64,000 bases of DNA, taken from the NCBI GenBank assembly GCA_001970955.1, contig MPUH01000012.1:114860-178859 (forward strand), in the 5' to 3' direction. The notes below the pieces were generated by a model. The model did no database searches. It worked only from the letters and a program-made list of their open reading frames with translations, and was not told the origin of the DNA. Below are positions 1 to 10,222 of the stretch, piece by piece. The stretch's first letter is position 1. Every line of letters begins with the position of its first letter. Source of the DNA: Stentor coeruleus (taxonomy: Eukaryota; Ciliophora; Heterotrichea; Heterotrichida; Stentoridae). Position numbers and translations under genes: made by a program.

Positions 1-1993
1 AATTATGCGGATGATGATGGTGATCGTCGTACATTTGTTTGATTTCATTGGCAAAATATTCTTTAAGCTCTTTTCTCTTCATTTTATATGTTGGTGTTAG
101 TAAACCTGAGTCTGGGGTTATCATAACTGGGTGTAAATGAGTTTTTCTTATTTTTTCTGCACTGCTTAAGCCTAATTTATTCCCAGTTTCACTCATTTTT
201 TCTAAGACTATTTTCTTTATTTGAGGGTCTTTGCAAAGATCTTCCCAGGATTTTTCAATTCCATGTTTTTGAGCCTCCTTTTCTACAAAAGCTCTGTCAG
301 GTACAACAACAGACACAAGATGATTCTGAAAAGTGTCTCCATAAGCAAAAACAAAAGAAACACATCCACATTGCATATAAACATTCTCAACTCTTTCTGG
401 AGAAACAAATTCTCCTTGTGACAACTTCAAAAAGCTTTTTTTCCTATCTATTATAGCCAGACACCCATCATCTCTTAAAATTGCTACATCACCTGTATGC
501 ATCCACCCTTCTTCATCAAAAACTTCATCAGTTGCTTCTTGATTTTTAAAATATTTAGGTAACACACTAAGCCCTTTGACACAAATTTCCCCTGATGGAG
601 GATTATTACTTATAGTATATGACATATTTGGTATATCAACAAGTTTCATTTTAATACAACCAATTGGCCCACCAATTTGTCCAGATCGCATATCATTTTG
701 AATAGTAAAAGTTGTTGCACCTGCCACTTCAGTTTGCCCATAGCCTTCAATAAAATTGCAACAGAAAAAAATTTTGATTAGGTCAAGTGTTTGCCCATTC
801 ATAGGAGCTGCAGCAGTAGTTCCAAATCTAATTTTCCCTCCAAATAATTTCTTAAACTTGTTGAAATACAGAAAATCATACAATTTATGTGTAGGATCTC
901 CATATTTTCTTAACCTTTCAAGTTTTTCATCTATCATTTTCTGTATCACTTTTCTTTTTTCCTCTGGTTCATTAGTAACACTAGCTCTAAAAATCTCACT
1001 GAACCTGTTTAAAATCCTAGGCACACAAGCTAAAACTGTAGGTTTTAAAACAACCATATCTTCCCTAAGTTTTTGTGGATCTCCAGAATAAAACCCAATC
1101 GCCCCTCCACAATAATAAAAAACATTTGAGAAAACTTTTTCATAAATATGTGCTGCAGGTAAATAACTAAGATGTATATCATTACAAGTAATCTGAAAAA
1201 TTTCTATAAGTCCAGCTAAATTAGCAACCATATTTTCATGTGTAATAATAATACCTTTAGGATTACCAGTAGTCCCACTACTATAACTAAGTGAATATAA
1301 ATCTTTAGGTTGAGCTTGTATTATTTCTTTTCGATTTTCTGAACCAATAGATATAATATCATTAAACCCATAAAGCTTAACCCCTAATTCTTGACATTCA
1401 GCCCTTTGATTATTATTAGGATCTTCCATTGATATTATAGTCTGTAAGCTTTGGCATTTACCTTCTTTTTTAAGCTCAAGGATTCGAGAGAGTTTGTTGT
1501 TGCTTAAAACCGCAGTTTTCAAGTTTGTTTGAGAGAAAATAAAGTCGATATGGTCTTTTCCTAAAGAATCATATAATGGGACATTGGAGATTTTGTATAA
1601 AGTGCACCCGATATCAGCAATATTCCATTCTTCACGGTTTATGGAATATAATGAAATGAATTTTACGTCAAAGCCATCCTGATTTTCTTCAGGACATAAA
1701 CCTAAATGCTCGATTCCAGAACCAAAATTCAATGCTAGTTCATGGATTTCTTTAAAGGTTTTCCATGTATAAACATTCCCTTTACGAGTTCCTAGCATGG
1801 GTCTTTCAGTAAATTTTGCGAAGACATTTTTGTACCAATCAACCATGGTCCAGATTTCAGGACTTGGTGATCTTAATAGTTCAGATTGATGGGATATATT
1901 TAGAAGCACTGAGGATTCTCCTGGCTTATTAGTGTCTAATTTTGTAAAATAACTAGAATACTCAATTTGGCTTGATGATTCACTACAACCCAT
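1..1993 (-). CDS. ACSL: Long-chain acyl-CoA synthetase, C-terminus cut by window edge
   Basis: The minus frame is open from ATG at 1993 to the window edge, about 664 codons with no stop. It activates fatty acids to acyl-CoA using ATP, at membranes. The AMP-binding P-loop SYSSGTTGNPKG lies near residues 235-250. Further on come the ANL-family motifs EGYGQTE and GWMHTGD followed by IDRKK. Length and motif order match eukaryotic ACSL enzymes, so only a short C-terminal end should be missing. The last visible residues are His-rich. The N-terminus reads MGCSESS: Gly2 with Ser6 fits the N-myristoylation consensus and Cys3 could be palmitoylated, so the enzyme may be lipid-anchored. That is inference. 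No intron is seen. Confidence 0.93.
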   Translation of the reverse strand, partial: MGCSESSSQIEYSSYFTKLDTNKPGESSVLLNISHQSELLRSPSPEIWTMVDWYKNVFAKFTERPMLGTRKGNVYTWKTFKEIHELALNFGSGIEHLGLCPEENQDGFDVKFISLYSINREEWNIADIGCTLYKISNVPLYDSLGKDHIDFIFSQTNLKTAVLSNNKLSRILELKKEGKCQSLQTIISMEDPNNNQRAECQELGVKLYGFNDIISIGSENRKEIIQAQPKDLYSLSYSSGTTGNPKGIIITHENMVANLAGLIEIFQITCNDIHLSYLPAAHIYEKVFSNVFYYCGGAIGFYSGDPQKLREDMVVLKPTVLACVPRILNRFSEIFRASVTNEPEEKRKVIQKMIDEKLERLRKYGDPTHKLYDFLYFNKFKKLFGGKIRFGTTAAAPMNGQTLDLIKIFFCCNFIEGYGQTEVAGATTFTIQNDMRSGQIGGPIGCIKMKLVDIPNMSYTISNNPPSGEICVKGLSVLPKYFKNQEATDEVFDEEGWMHTGDVAILRDDGCLAIIDRKKSFLKLSQGEFVSPERVENVYMQCGCVSFVFAYGDTFQNHLVSVVVPDRAFVEKEAQKHGIEKSWEDLCKDPQIKKIVLEKMSETGNKLGLSSAEKIRKTHLHPVMITPDSGLLTPTYKMKRKELKEYFANEIKQMYDDHHHHPHN

Positions 1994-2393
1994 TTATAAT
2001 AACCAATAAAATTAGAAATTGAAATCACTTTTAAGCTATAAAGAAAATCACAAAAAAAATTAAACTGAAGGAAACTTGAGGATTTTTAGGTTTAAATTGG
2101 ATTAGTTATAAAGGATATAAGTTTAGTTAAGGTTTTAAAGCTCTGAAATAATAAATAATATAACAAGTCGATAATAAATAAACATTAAGAGCAAATGCCT
2201 ATTAAATATTTTTTTGATGTTTTCGATTAAATATAAATAAATTCTTACTTCTTCTAAAATTTCTAGGCTTTCTATTATTAATAAAACCTAAAAAATTCAT
2301 ATAATCCAAATGTGATTCTAAATATTTTTTTGTTTTTAAGAAGAAATTATTAAATTATAAGTATATTTATCAATAAATAGACTGCAGTGTAGA
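1994..2393. other. Intergenic, no gene seen
   Basis: About 400 nt of AT-rich DNA between two minus-strand genes. It should hold the promoter of the acyl-CoA synthetase gene (start 1993) and the 3' end of the coiled-coil gene. No open frame, tRNA or repeat is apparent. Confidence 0.6.
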
Positions 2394-3776
2394 TTATAAT
2401 TTAAGACTAAATGACTTAAAAATAACTCTCAAATCTTCATATGCTAAAATTAGCTCAGCTTTCTGCTGTTCTGTGATTGCAATTTTTTCTTTCAAAGCTT
2501 TGACTTCACCTATCAGAGTTTTTTTCCAATCTTCATTTCTTTCTAATTCTTCTTTTATTTTCTTTTCAGAATCCTTAAGAGCAAATTCTAATTTTTTAAC
2601 ATTTTTTTCTAAATCATGTATTTGCTTTGACTTTCCTACAAGCTTTAAATCAGTATTATGAAGTCTAGCTACTAAATGTTCTTTATTTTCCTTATAACAC
2701 TTAACTTCTTCTTTTAGTATAGTATTTTCCTTATCAAAAACTTTCAATTGTTCTTTAGCCCTCCTTAGTTTATCTACCAGAATATCTTTCAGCTTAGATA
2801 ATTCCTATATAAAAATTACACAAGATTCAAAGTATAATAATTATTTTTATATTCAAAACCCTAAAATTTAGGTCAATTCTATCTTCTAAATCACCANTAT
2901 AAAAATTACACAAGATTCAAAGTATAATGTAGCTGAATCATAAAGTAAACCAGAAAAAGTGTTGTTGACGAAATTTAGCCAGTCTCCCATTGACGAAGGG
3001 GACTTAGAGAAATTAGATGTAGTCTTAACAAGTAAATCTATAGTCTTATCATATGAAAATACATTTAAAACCAGATCAGCTGCAGTTTTATACTTATTCG
3101 CTAATGAATCCGTAGGTTTAAGAAGACGTAAAAGAGTTTGTACAGTATTTTTCAAACGCTGATCTAAAGCTTTACCTACAATATACTGTTGTGAAACATA
3201 TTTATCAATCAAAGCATTAATTTCTCTTTGTTCAGCACTATAGCTTACATGAGGTTTATTTTCTATAACTTGATCAGTAAGTTTATAATTTATAAATAAA
3301 GACATATACTCAAATACTTCCTTATCTTTCATTATAACATCTCTTAACTGCCCAATACACATCATTGGTAAAATATCCTCAGTAATAAGAAACTCTTTAA
3401 TACAATTCCAAATATTTGAATCTTTAAGTACATCAAGCAAAATACTCTGTGTATTCATTGCCCAAGTTGCTTTTCTCTCATTTAATCTAATAAGTTTTTT
3501 TTCTTTTTCAGTAATAGAATCGATAATAGATGATAGTTCTGAATTTCGCTGAATATAATTTACCATTTCTAAAGATTCAATTTGACATTGTAAAGACTGA
3601 ATACGTAGTTCATAATTTGTTGTGCTTTCATGAATCGCTTTTTTCACTTGGGTTTTATAAGAAGAAAATTGTGAAGTTAAAGAACAGATCTGAGACTCTA
3701 AGTAATGAACTTTTTCTTGTAGTGACTTGGTATAAGATAAAGCAGTAATTGAATCTGAGACTATTTGCAAGTCCAT
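2394..3776 (-). CDS. Coiled-coil protein, two exons, broken by an assembly join
   Basis: I do not recognise the family. The start is ATG at 3776, directly after TATATAAAA; the frame stays open further upstream but that part looks non-coding. Exon 1 (3776 to 2910) runs into a 15-nt intron GTAATTTTTATATAG whose complete copy lies at 2805-2819. Exon 2 resumes at 2804 and ends at TAA 2394. The reading frame is continuous across this model and gives about 425 residues. The N-terminal third and the last 130 residues are heptad-rich coiled coil with many Glu and Lys; the middle is mixed helical. A single N at 2897 sits between two copies of a 31-nt sequence, so the 2820-2909 stretch is probably an assembly duplicate and not gene sequence. 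A cytoskeletal or basal-body role is possible but unproven. Confidence 0.72.
2805..2819 (-). other. 15-nt intron
   Basis: The sense sequence is GTAATTTTTATATAG, phase 0. Retention gives an in-frame TAG; removal joins TCT TGT to GAA TTA. An A stands at position 10 as in the other introns. The intron's 5' half is repeated at 2898-2909 because of the N join. Confidence 0.75.
2808..2928. repeat. 31-nt direct repeat around N2897, assembly artefact
   Basis: Positions 2808-2838 and 2898-2928 carry the same 31-nt sequence, separated by 58 nt of AT-rich sequence and one N at 2897. The second copy starts immediately after the N. This is the signature of two contigs joined without merging their overlap. 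The joint falls inside a coding exon and an intron. Confidence 0.8.
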
Positions 3777-4254
3777 TTTTATATAGGCTTTTAAATAGAT
3801 AAACTGGATAAAATTTTTAAGATAATTTCTTATGTTAGGGTTTGTACTGCAAATCAGATTCAAAAAATTTAAGTGTTTAAATTATATTAATTATTTTATC
3901 ATTCTGGAAGCTTAAATGCTTATAATTTTTAATAGTAATTTAATTAAGAGCTATATGAAGATTATGTTGAATAAAAGAGTTTAAACTACTCTATGATTGT
4001 TTTTTAGAGTCGCTTTATGTTAAGGGAACAATAAGGATAAAAATATTCTTTTTTTTTGTCTAGATAGTCATTCAGGCAAGTCTAAAAATATGTCAAATAT
4101 GAGTAAAGCGTAAATCCTTAGAAACCAGAATGAAGGGTAGTTTCTAGAATTTTCAAAGAATTTAAGTAAACTCAACCTAACCCAGTTTGATATAACCTCA
4201 CACCAACCTTAAGTCAAAGAAAATTTTGCCATAAATTTAATTAATAATATCATC
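3777..4254. other. Intergenic, no gene seen
   Basis: About 480 nt between the start of the coiled-coil gene and the 3' end of the DHHC gene. TATATAAAA on the minus strand abuts the ATG at 3776 and may be a promoter or start-proximal element. Nothing else is recognisable. Confidence 0.5.
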
Positions 4255-5010
4255 CTAAATCCCAAAACTAATTCCAAAACTAATCCCAGTATTTTCTGTA
4301 TGCACACTTATAAATTCTTTGTCTACAACCAATCTTGGTACCACATGCGAATTGCTTTTTGCCCGTTTTTTACAAATATACTCATACGTAGATATATCTT
4401 TGAATACCATAACTAAATGGAAAGTGGTAATATATCCGAAATAAAAGAAACTAATAAGTGAATTTAAGCCCAAAAAAATTATAAAAGATGTAAGTCCTTG
4501 TTCATCATTAGCATCAAAGCTAGTCTTCGTAGAAAAAATTAGAAACATAGCTGTAAAAGATGAGCTAACTAATATTGCACACATAAGAGTTGAACTAATA
4601 ATAAGTACAAAAAAAGGTTTATAATTTCTTGACCCAATGCAATTATTAACCCAATAGCAATGATGATCGTATTTATAAATGCATTTGTTGCAAGTTACAC
4701 AATGTCTTGAAAAGAGATTAATCTCTTTATTGCATATAGTACAATGAAGATAGATACTATCTGCTTGTCTGTTATTGTTTTTTATATAAAGTAAAGGATC
4801 GCCTGGGTTTATTAAACTTGTAACTAAATGACTAGTTACTGATAAGCAAAACAAAAAATTAAAGACTATGACATTTAATATTTGATAATCTTCATGAGTT
4901 TTCTTTACTACAATAAGATTGTAGAATATTCCATAGACTATATACCCAAAATAAGACAAACATTGTTTTAAACTCCATCGATACATGAGACCATTTTTAC
5001 GAGCATCCAT
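4255..5010 (-). CDS. DHHC-type protein S-palmitoyltransferase
   Basis: A 251-residue membrane enzyme that transfers palmitate to protein cysteines, usually in Golgi, ER or plasma membrane. Four hydrophobic segments lie near residues 15-36, 44-66, 132-160 and 171-199. The DPG-like motif NPGDP follows the second segment (68-72). The Cys-rich domain spans about 90-133 with the catalytic DHHC at 115-118 followed by YWVNNCIG. After the fourth segment STYEY matches the family TTxE motif. All hallmark elements are present, so it should be active. The protein is short with little C-terminal tail and ends in a small repeat ISFGISFGI. The start ATG at 5010 follows TCATATAAAA. Confidence 0.95.
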   Translation of the reverse strand: MDARKNGLMYRWSLKQCLSYFGYIVYGIFYNLIVVKKTHEDYQILNVIVFNFLFCLSVTSHLVTSLINPGDPLLYIKNNNRQADSIYLHCTICNKEINLFSRHCVTCNKCIYKYDHHCYWVNNCIGSRNYKPFFVLIISSTLMCAILVSSSFTAMFLIFSTKTSFDANDEQGLTSFIIFLGLNSLISFFYFGYITTFHLVMVFKDISTYEYICKKRAKSNSHVVPRLVVDKEFISVHTENTGISFGISFGI

Positions 5011-5859
5011 TTTTATATGAAGGTAAGAATGAATTTTGGATTAAGTATATGTTGATAGGATTAGATAATATAATTGAAAGCTTATGTATAAGATAGAATT
5101 ATTATATGTGTTTGCTTATAAAATAAGATTAAAGAGATTAGATGATAGTTTTCTTTTAAAGAATAACTATAACTTTATTAGAAGTTTACATAAAAAAGCT
5201 GAAAAATAAAAATCATGTATTTTTTATTGAATTTAGTTTGGTTTTTTTAATAGGGTTCGGATTTTTTTGGGTGTAGAAATGCTTGATTTCAGTTAGGATT
5301 TAGAATGCTAATAAGATAATAAAATCAATAAATAAAAACATGGGATTTTATATTGTTATTGAAGTTGTATTTAATTATATTTTTTAGAAGTACGCTTGAT
5401 TTTTGATAAAAATACCATATTGAATTAAACTATCTAATTAGAGACTAGTTAATAAAATGTATTCAAAATGATTATATTCAGATTAGTATATTTTATTTAT
5501 GATAGTAATTTAAAATAATATTAACTTTCTTAAAGCCGCCAGTATCGAAATAATAATATTTTATTCAACTGCCAATTATATCATAAATTATTTTTCCTGA
5601 TCATGGTTCAGAAGACTAAATCAATAAGCTATAACAATCTGAATATGAGGTTAATAAAATATAAGAAATGTATAGCATTCATCATGCTTCATAATAAAAG
5701 CTAGCATATTGTTTTTAGTTATGGTAGCAAAAAATCCTTAAACACTTTAAATTACCCCATAAGTATAATAAATCACTATCTTTTAATAGAATCTTATATT
5801 TGCTTCATATAATACATAAACATCATAAATTAATTTAGATTATAAATATTATACACACA
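5011..5859. other. Intergenic divergent promoter region
   Basis: About 850 nt between the divergent DHHC gene (minus) and a coiled-coil gene (plus). The left part is G/T-rich and the right part becomes richer in A and C, as in other intergenic regions here. No gene or RNA feature is seen. Confidence 0.5.
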
Positions 5860-6921
5860 ATGGAAGTACGGAAAAAATATTTAAGCCAAAAAGACCCGCA
5901 GCGAGCGATAACTCCAAGTACAGCATATTCCGTATATTCAACCCCTGCATTATCTCCTCAATCCTGCTCGAAATTCATTTTCTCTGATACAGAGTTTTCT
6001 AGCGATTCTGAGAAAAGCAAGATAGATACAGAAAAAGTTTTATACGATATATACAATGTGTATTTTGACTTGGATAGTAAAAAAAATCAAATAAACCAAG
6101 CTTGTATAAAACTTATCACTAGAGAAAATTCTTTGAAAAAGCTGCAAAACCAAGTCCAGCCACATTATAAAAGCCTTCAAAAATATTCGCGTATTAGGTG
6201 TTCTAGCTTTGATTTAGATAGAGTTCAGGCTAATATAAAAATGATAGAAGAAGAAAACCTTAAAGCAAAAAAGAAATTAGATTTTCTAATGAAGGACTAT
6301 TTTTTTATGGTAGAAAATGCACAAAAAATTAACAGGATGCTCAAAGAAATACTAGATAAAAGCTCAAAAATTGAGGATATTAAGAAAATTATCTATAATA
6401 TTGGTAGGGAAAAAAAATTACTCAGGATAAAGATAAATAGTATTGAAGAGAACATCCAACGGATAGATTCCCAAAAAACTTTTTTTATTCAAGAGGATAA
6501 CAAAATGTCAAAAATAAGACAGGAAGTTTTACAGAAAAAAAAAGAAGCTGAAGTTCATATAGAACATGCTAAACAATTAGAAAATTCAGTAGTTTATGAA
6601 GATACTAGGATAAAAAGATTTAAAAATGAAATCGAGACCTTAGAAAAAAGTTTTAAAGAAAAATTGGTGAGTATTGAAAAGAGAAAAGCTTTATTGAAAA
6701 AAAGGGAGATGGATTTACAAGGAATTAAAGCTAGTATTGAAGATTCTAAATGTAAAAACTGTGAAAGGGTTGGTATAATCCAAGGTATGCATAACAAAAT
6801 AAAAGGAATAGAAACTGAAGTGAATATAATGGAAAAAAATTTGGAGAAGAATGAAAATGAATTAAAAGCTTCTGCTGCTTTGCTTCATTCTCAGTTTTAT
6901 ATATTGCAAAAAACGTACTAA
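5860..6921 (+). CDS. Coiled-coil protein, 353 residues, unknown family
   Basis: An intact single-exon frame with ATG at 5860 shortly after an AT-rich TATAAATATTATA stretch. Residues 1-50 are Ser/Pro/Thr-rich and probably disordered. Residues from about 65 to the end are almost continuous Lys/Glu-rich coiled coil with a short break near residues 305-320 (KCKNCERVG). No catalytic motif is visible. Such proteins are often parts of basal bodies, fibres or the ciliary apparatus in ciliates, but nothing in the sequence proves that. The gene converges on the next one with 107 nt between stops. Confidence 0.85.
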   Translation: MEVRKKYLSQKDPQRAITPSTAYSVYSTPALSPQSCSKFIFSDTEFSSDSEKSKIDTEKVLYDIYNVYFDLDSKKNQINQACIKLITRENSLKKLQNQVQPHYKSLQKYSRIRCSSFDLDRVQANIKMIEEENLKAKKKLDFLMKDYFFMVENAQKINRMLKEILDKSSKIEDIKKIIYNIGREKKLLRIKINSIEENIQRIDSQKTFFIQEDNKMSKIRQEVLQKKKEAEVHIEHAKQLENSVVYEDTRIKRFKNEIETLEKSFKEKLVSIEKRKALLKKREMDLQGIKASIEDSKCKNCERVGIIQGMHNKIKGIETEVNIMEKNLEKNENELKASAALLHSQFYILQKTY

Positions 6922-7028
6922 TTAGATTTACTATAGATATATAGATATACTTATATATGAATATAGAGATGAGTTATTTACATTTTAAATCTAGATATAC
7001 TATTTTCTGCATATAAAAGTTAATCTTA

Positions 7029-7487
7029 TTATACAGAATTTGCTGAATTTTTATCAGATTCACTATAATTTTCCTCATCTTCATCTTCATCTTCTTCTTC
7101 ATCATCATCACGATCTTCCTCTTCTCCAACATTATTCGATGATGTTTCTCTAAGTTTCATATTTTGCGGCTCTGAATTTTTATACACTTCATAAGATTCT
7201 CGCGGACTTACTTGAGAAAGTGATCCTTTAACAACATCTTCATAGTCTTTGCTAACAACACTAACTCCATCATCTTCATTAGCTATTTTCTTTTGAAGTA
7301 AATTATTTTTCCTTTTCAAATCATCAATTGTTTTCTGCATCTCTGTAAGTTTCCATTCAAAACACTTTTCTTGCTCACGTAACTTAGCTTTAAGCACATC
7401 ATTTCTTGCTAAAAGTTGTTTAGAAAGATTGAGTATTTGCCAAAAATTGTGCTTCAGGCTGCTGACTTCTACATTGAATTCATCCAT
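7029..7487 (-). CDS. Small coiled-coil protein with acidic tail
   Basis: A 152-residue single-exon frame from ATG at 7487. Residues 15-75 form a coiled coil. The last 40 residues are a run of Asp, Glu and Ser ending in SANSV. No known domain is recognised. The start is preceded by TTATATAAAAGTTAA. The acidic tail suggests a chaperone-like or chromatin/cytoskeletal adaptor at most; the function is unknown. Confidence 0.8.
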   Translation of the reverse strand: MDEFNVEVSSLKHNFWQILNLSKQLLARNDVLKAKLREQEKCFEWKLTEMQKTIDDLKRKNNLLQKKIANEDDGVSVVSKDYEDVVKGSLSQVSPRESYEVYKNSEPQNMKLRETSSNNVGEEEDRDDDEEEDEDEDEENYSESDKNSANSV

Positions 7488-8034
7488 TTAACTTTTATAT
7501 AAGTTATGTGAATTTAAAAAACTTGAAGAGTTATTTAATATGAAATTTTATTTAATAATTAAAAGCATTTAAGATAAAAAAACTATGCTGAATATGTATT
7601 GCTTTATAGTCTCTGGAAATTAAACTGGTAGGGCTATTATTTTGAAATATTATGATTCATATATTTAAATCAATTAACAAAGGATTAATGGATTAAAACT
7701 GTAGATACTATAATCTTAATTACTTTATACTGATATTCAGTATATTTTGTATTATCTTGGTTTATTTCTGCATGGGACACACTTTCAATTATCTTTTAAT
7801 TTCACCAAAATCTCTTTTTATATTATCTAAAAAACTCTAAAACATTTGATATTTCCCACAAAAATTGGTTTATTTATTGCTATTTATATGAACTAACTCG
7901 ATTTTTTTTTAAATTTCCACTACTAACTTAAAAGAAAAATTCTTAATGAACTAATAATTTCCCATATTCGCCTTAATTTTTATATTTATCCACAAAGATA
8001 TTAATTATCGATATAACTCTTCTTTCCAGCCAAG
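7488..8034. other. Intergenic, no gene seen
   Basis: About 550 nt between two minus-strand genes. TTATATAAAA on the minus strand near 7493-7503 lies just upstream of the ATG at 7487. The rest is AT-rich DNA without visible coding potential. Confidence 0.5.
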
Positions 8035-8400
8035 CTACTCCTTATTGGACTCACGATCTCCATCATTTGGTTTTTCTTTATTCTCATCGATTTTCAATTG
8101 ATTAATTTCAGGATCAGATGTTTTTTTCATTTCATCAAGGCCAGTTTGTTTTTTTCTTTGTTCAAAATCTTGCTGTTCATTATAAGATTGCATATCATCT
8201 TTCTTAGTACTAGTTAATGTATTTGAATACCTTAATGTTGGACCAGTGCTCACAGAAAGCATTTTAGTTAAAGAATCCAAAGCTTGGACTAATTCTTCAA
8301 TTATTTGACCTTGAGCCACTAACTGCTCTTCTAATGGAATAACTCTTTTAAGCAAAACTTCAACTATAGCATCTTTGTATTTGCTTGCTTGGCTATCCAT
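8035..8400 (-). CDS. Small protein with N-terminal coiled coil
   Basis: A 121-residue single-exon frame from ATG at 8400. Residues 5-52 are an amphipathic helix/coiled coil rich in Leu, Val, Gln and Glu. The rest is polar and charged, likely disordered, ending GDRESNKE. No family is recognised. Codon use and size resemble the neighbouring small coiled-coil gene. Confidence 0.75.
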   Translation of the reverse strand: MDSQASKYKDAIVEVLLKRVIPLEEQLVAQGQIIEELVQALDSLTKMLSVSTGPTLRYSNTLTSTKKDDMQSYNEQQDFEQRKKQTGLDEMKKTSDPEINQLKIDENKEKPNDGDRESNKE

Positions 8401-8723
8401 TATTACAAAATAAAATTTTTGAATAGGAATAAATTTGATATAATATCATTTTATTTAAAAGGAATACACTAAGGATAGTATTATAACATCTGTTTTAAAA
8501 TTCATATTCATTAATCAGAGCTTATATTTTATAAATTAATATAGTTTTTTCGAATATAATAACCTATAATTTATAAATCAAAAATAAAATGCTTTAGTTT
8601 GTTTAGCATATAAAATTTTGTTTATTTTGATTAGTATATGATAATCATTGTTCAAGGGTATTTGAAATACTTGTATATAAATCACAAATCACAAAACTTC
8701 TACAAACATAAACATCCCATCAA
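8401..8723. other. Intergenic, no gene seen
   Basis: About 320 nt between the 3' end of the Rab gene and the start of the 121-residue gene, both on the minus strand. It is very AT-rich with no feature that I can support. Confidence 0.5.
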
Positions 8724-9425
8724 CTATAAAATCCTTATATTACCATAAAATATTATTTCTCTTATTATAAACAATATAATATTACATAAAATATAGAGAT
8801 TATGCAAAATATAACAACGTCGCTTTTTCTTAGGTTTAGATACGGGTCTTAAATCGATTTTAGGTTTTTCAATAACCTGTACATCTTTATGTTCCTTCCA
8901 TCTATTAAACAATATCGAACAAAACTCAGTAAACGCTTCTTGAACATTAATTCCACTTCTAGCTGATGTTTCTTTAAACCCCCCAAGGTTGTTTTTCTTT
9001 GCAAATTCTAATCCTTCTTCCAATGTAACCTCTCTATTTTCCTTCCCAGCAGTAACAAGATCTATTTGATTACCAACTAAGTATATAATAACATCACTTG
9101 CAGCATTTTGACGTATTTCATCAAGCCAAAACTTACAATTTTCAAAGGTATGCCTAGCTGTTATATCATAAACCAAAAGGACACCATCAGCACGTCTATA
9201 AAAACTTCTTGTTATACTTCTAAAGCTTTCTTGCCCAGCAGTATCCCAAATCTGTAATTTTATCGCTGTGTTACCGATATCAATTGATTTGCTTCCAAAT
9301 TCAACACCTATAGTAACATTATGTTGTTCATTGAAAGTATTCTCACTAAATCTGAGTAATATACAAGACTTACCAACTCCTGTATCTCCGACTATGATGA
9401 CTCTAAATAGAATATCCTGATCCAT
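8724..9425 (-). CDS. Rab-family small GTPase with hydrophobic C-terminal tail
   Basis: A 233-residue vesicle-trafficking GTPase, closest in feel to the Rab2/Rab4/Rab14 group. G1 GDTGVGKS is at 13-20, the switch I threonine sits in TIGVEF near 38-43, G3 WDTAGQE at 60-66, G4 reads NQID near 119-122 (usually NKxD), and G5 ETSA is near 157. The hypervariable region ends KPKKKRRC near residue 205. Instead of stopping at a CC or CxC prenylation motif, the frame continues for about 28 mostly hydrophobic residues. I found no 15- or 16-nt intron that would remove this tail. The protein may be tail-anchored, or the 3' end may have been altered by a mutation or sequence error. Confidence 0.92.
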   Translation of the reverse strand: MDQDILFRVIIVGDTGVGKSCILLRFSENTFNEQHNVTIGVEFGSKSIDIGNTAIKLQIWDTAGQESFRSITRSFYRRADGVLLVYDITARHTFENCKFWLDEIRQNAASDVIIYLVGNQIDLVTAGKENREVTLEEGLEFAKKNNLGGFKETSARSGINVQEAFTEFCSILFNRWKEHKDVQVIEKPKIDLRPVSKPKKKRRCYILHNLYILCNIILFIIREIIFYGNIRIL

Positions 9426-10222
9426 TATTAATTCTCCTGGATAAAATTATTATATAATATTTTATGGGCTTTTGAATTACTTTGAGTTTTTGGAAAATGT
9501 GAAGGATATTGAAGAAGGAGGTTATGGATAAGATGATATTTTTATAATGGGATAGATGAGTTTGGATTATTAGATGAAATATGTAAAGGGTATGGTGGTA
9601 GAGATTAAAATGTTAGGGTTTTTAAGTGGTGAGAGAGATGTTAATAGAGATTATTTAGTTTGGAAAATAGGTTTTGTATAACTTAGATTGTGAGTTTATT
9701 TGTCAAACTATTTATGTAAATGATAAAGATAAAGCATTGATGATATTTTAGAGTTCAAAAAAAATTCATTATAGAAGTATTTTCTCTCAAACTAAATTTT
9801 TATCTTCTAATTTTATACCTTTATATATATATATTATAAAAACTATAATTCCACTAATATATCATATCTATTCCACAATTTATTTTATATTTATAAACAA
9901 ATTCATCATTTCAATCTATAAATCTATCTCATTCTTGTAATTCTCTTCTAAAAAACGACTCTATCTACATATATCCCATGCATTAAGCTTAAATCTTTCT
10001 TTGACTAGAGATTTTATATTGAATCTTGAGTTGACATAATCTGCATAATATATTTTTTTTGATAAAGTTTTAAATATTGTAGTTTTTATTTAAATTGTCC
10101 AATCTAAAAACTAAGATTCTAGCTTCACTTTCATCATTTTTAAGGCTTCGAAGAAAAGAAAGTAAATCCTATTTTGATAATACCATTCAAATATTATATA
10201 ATTTTTCTAAAGAAAGGTCTAA
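9426..10222. other. Intergenic with clear strand-skew switch
   Basis: About 800 nt. 9470-9720 is G/T-rich on the plus strand (right flank of the Rab gene), while 9780-10080 is A/C-rich (left flank of the Cys-rich gene). An alternating TA run lies near 9822-9838. A short plus-strand frame at 10095-10292 overlaps the next gene and is not supported. Confidence 0.55.

Noticed and set aside
756-1091. 111-codon plus-strand frame
   Set aside because: It is antisense to the intact acyl-CoA synthetase, whose motifs are clear, and has no family resemblance.
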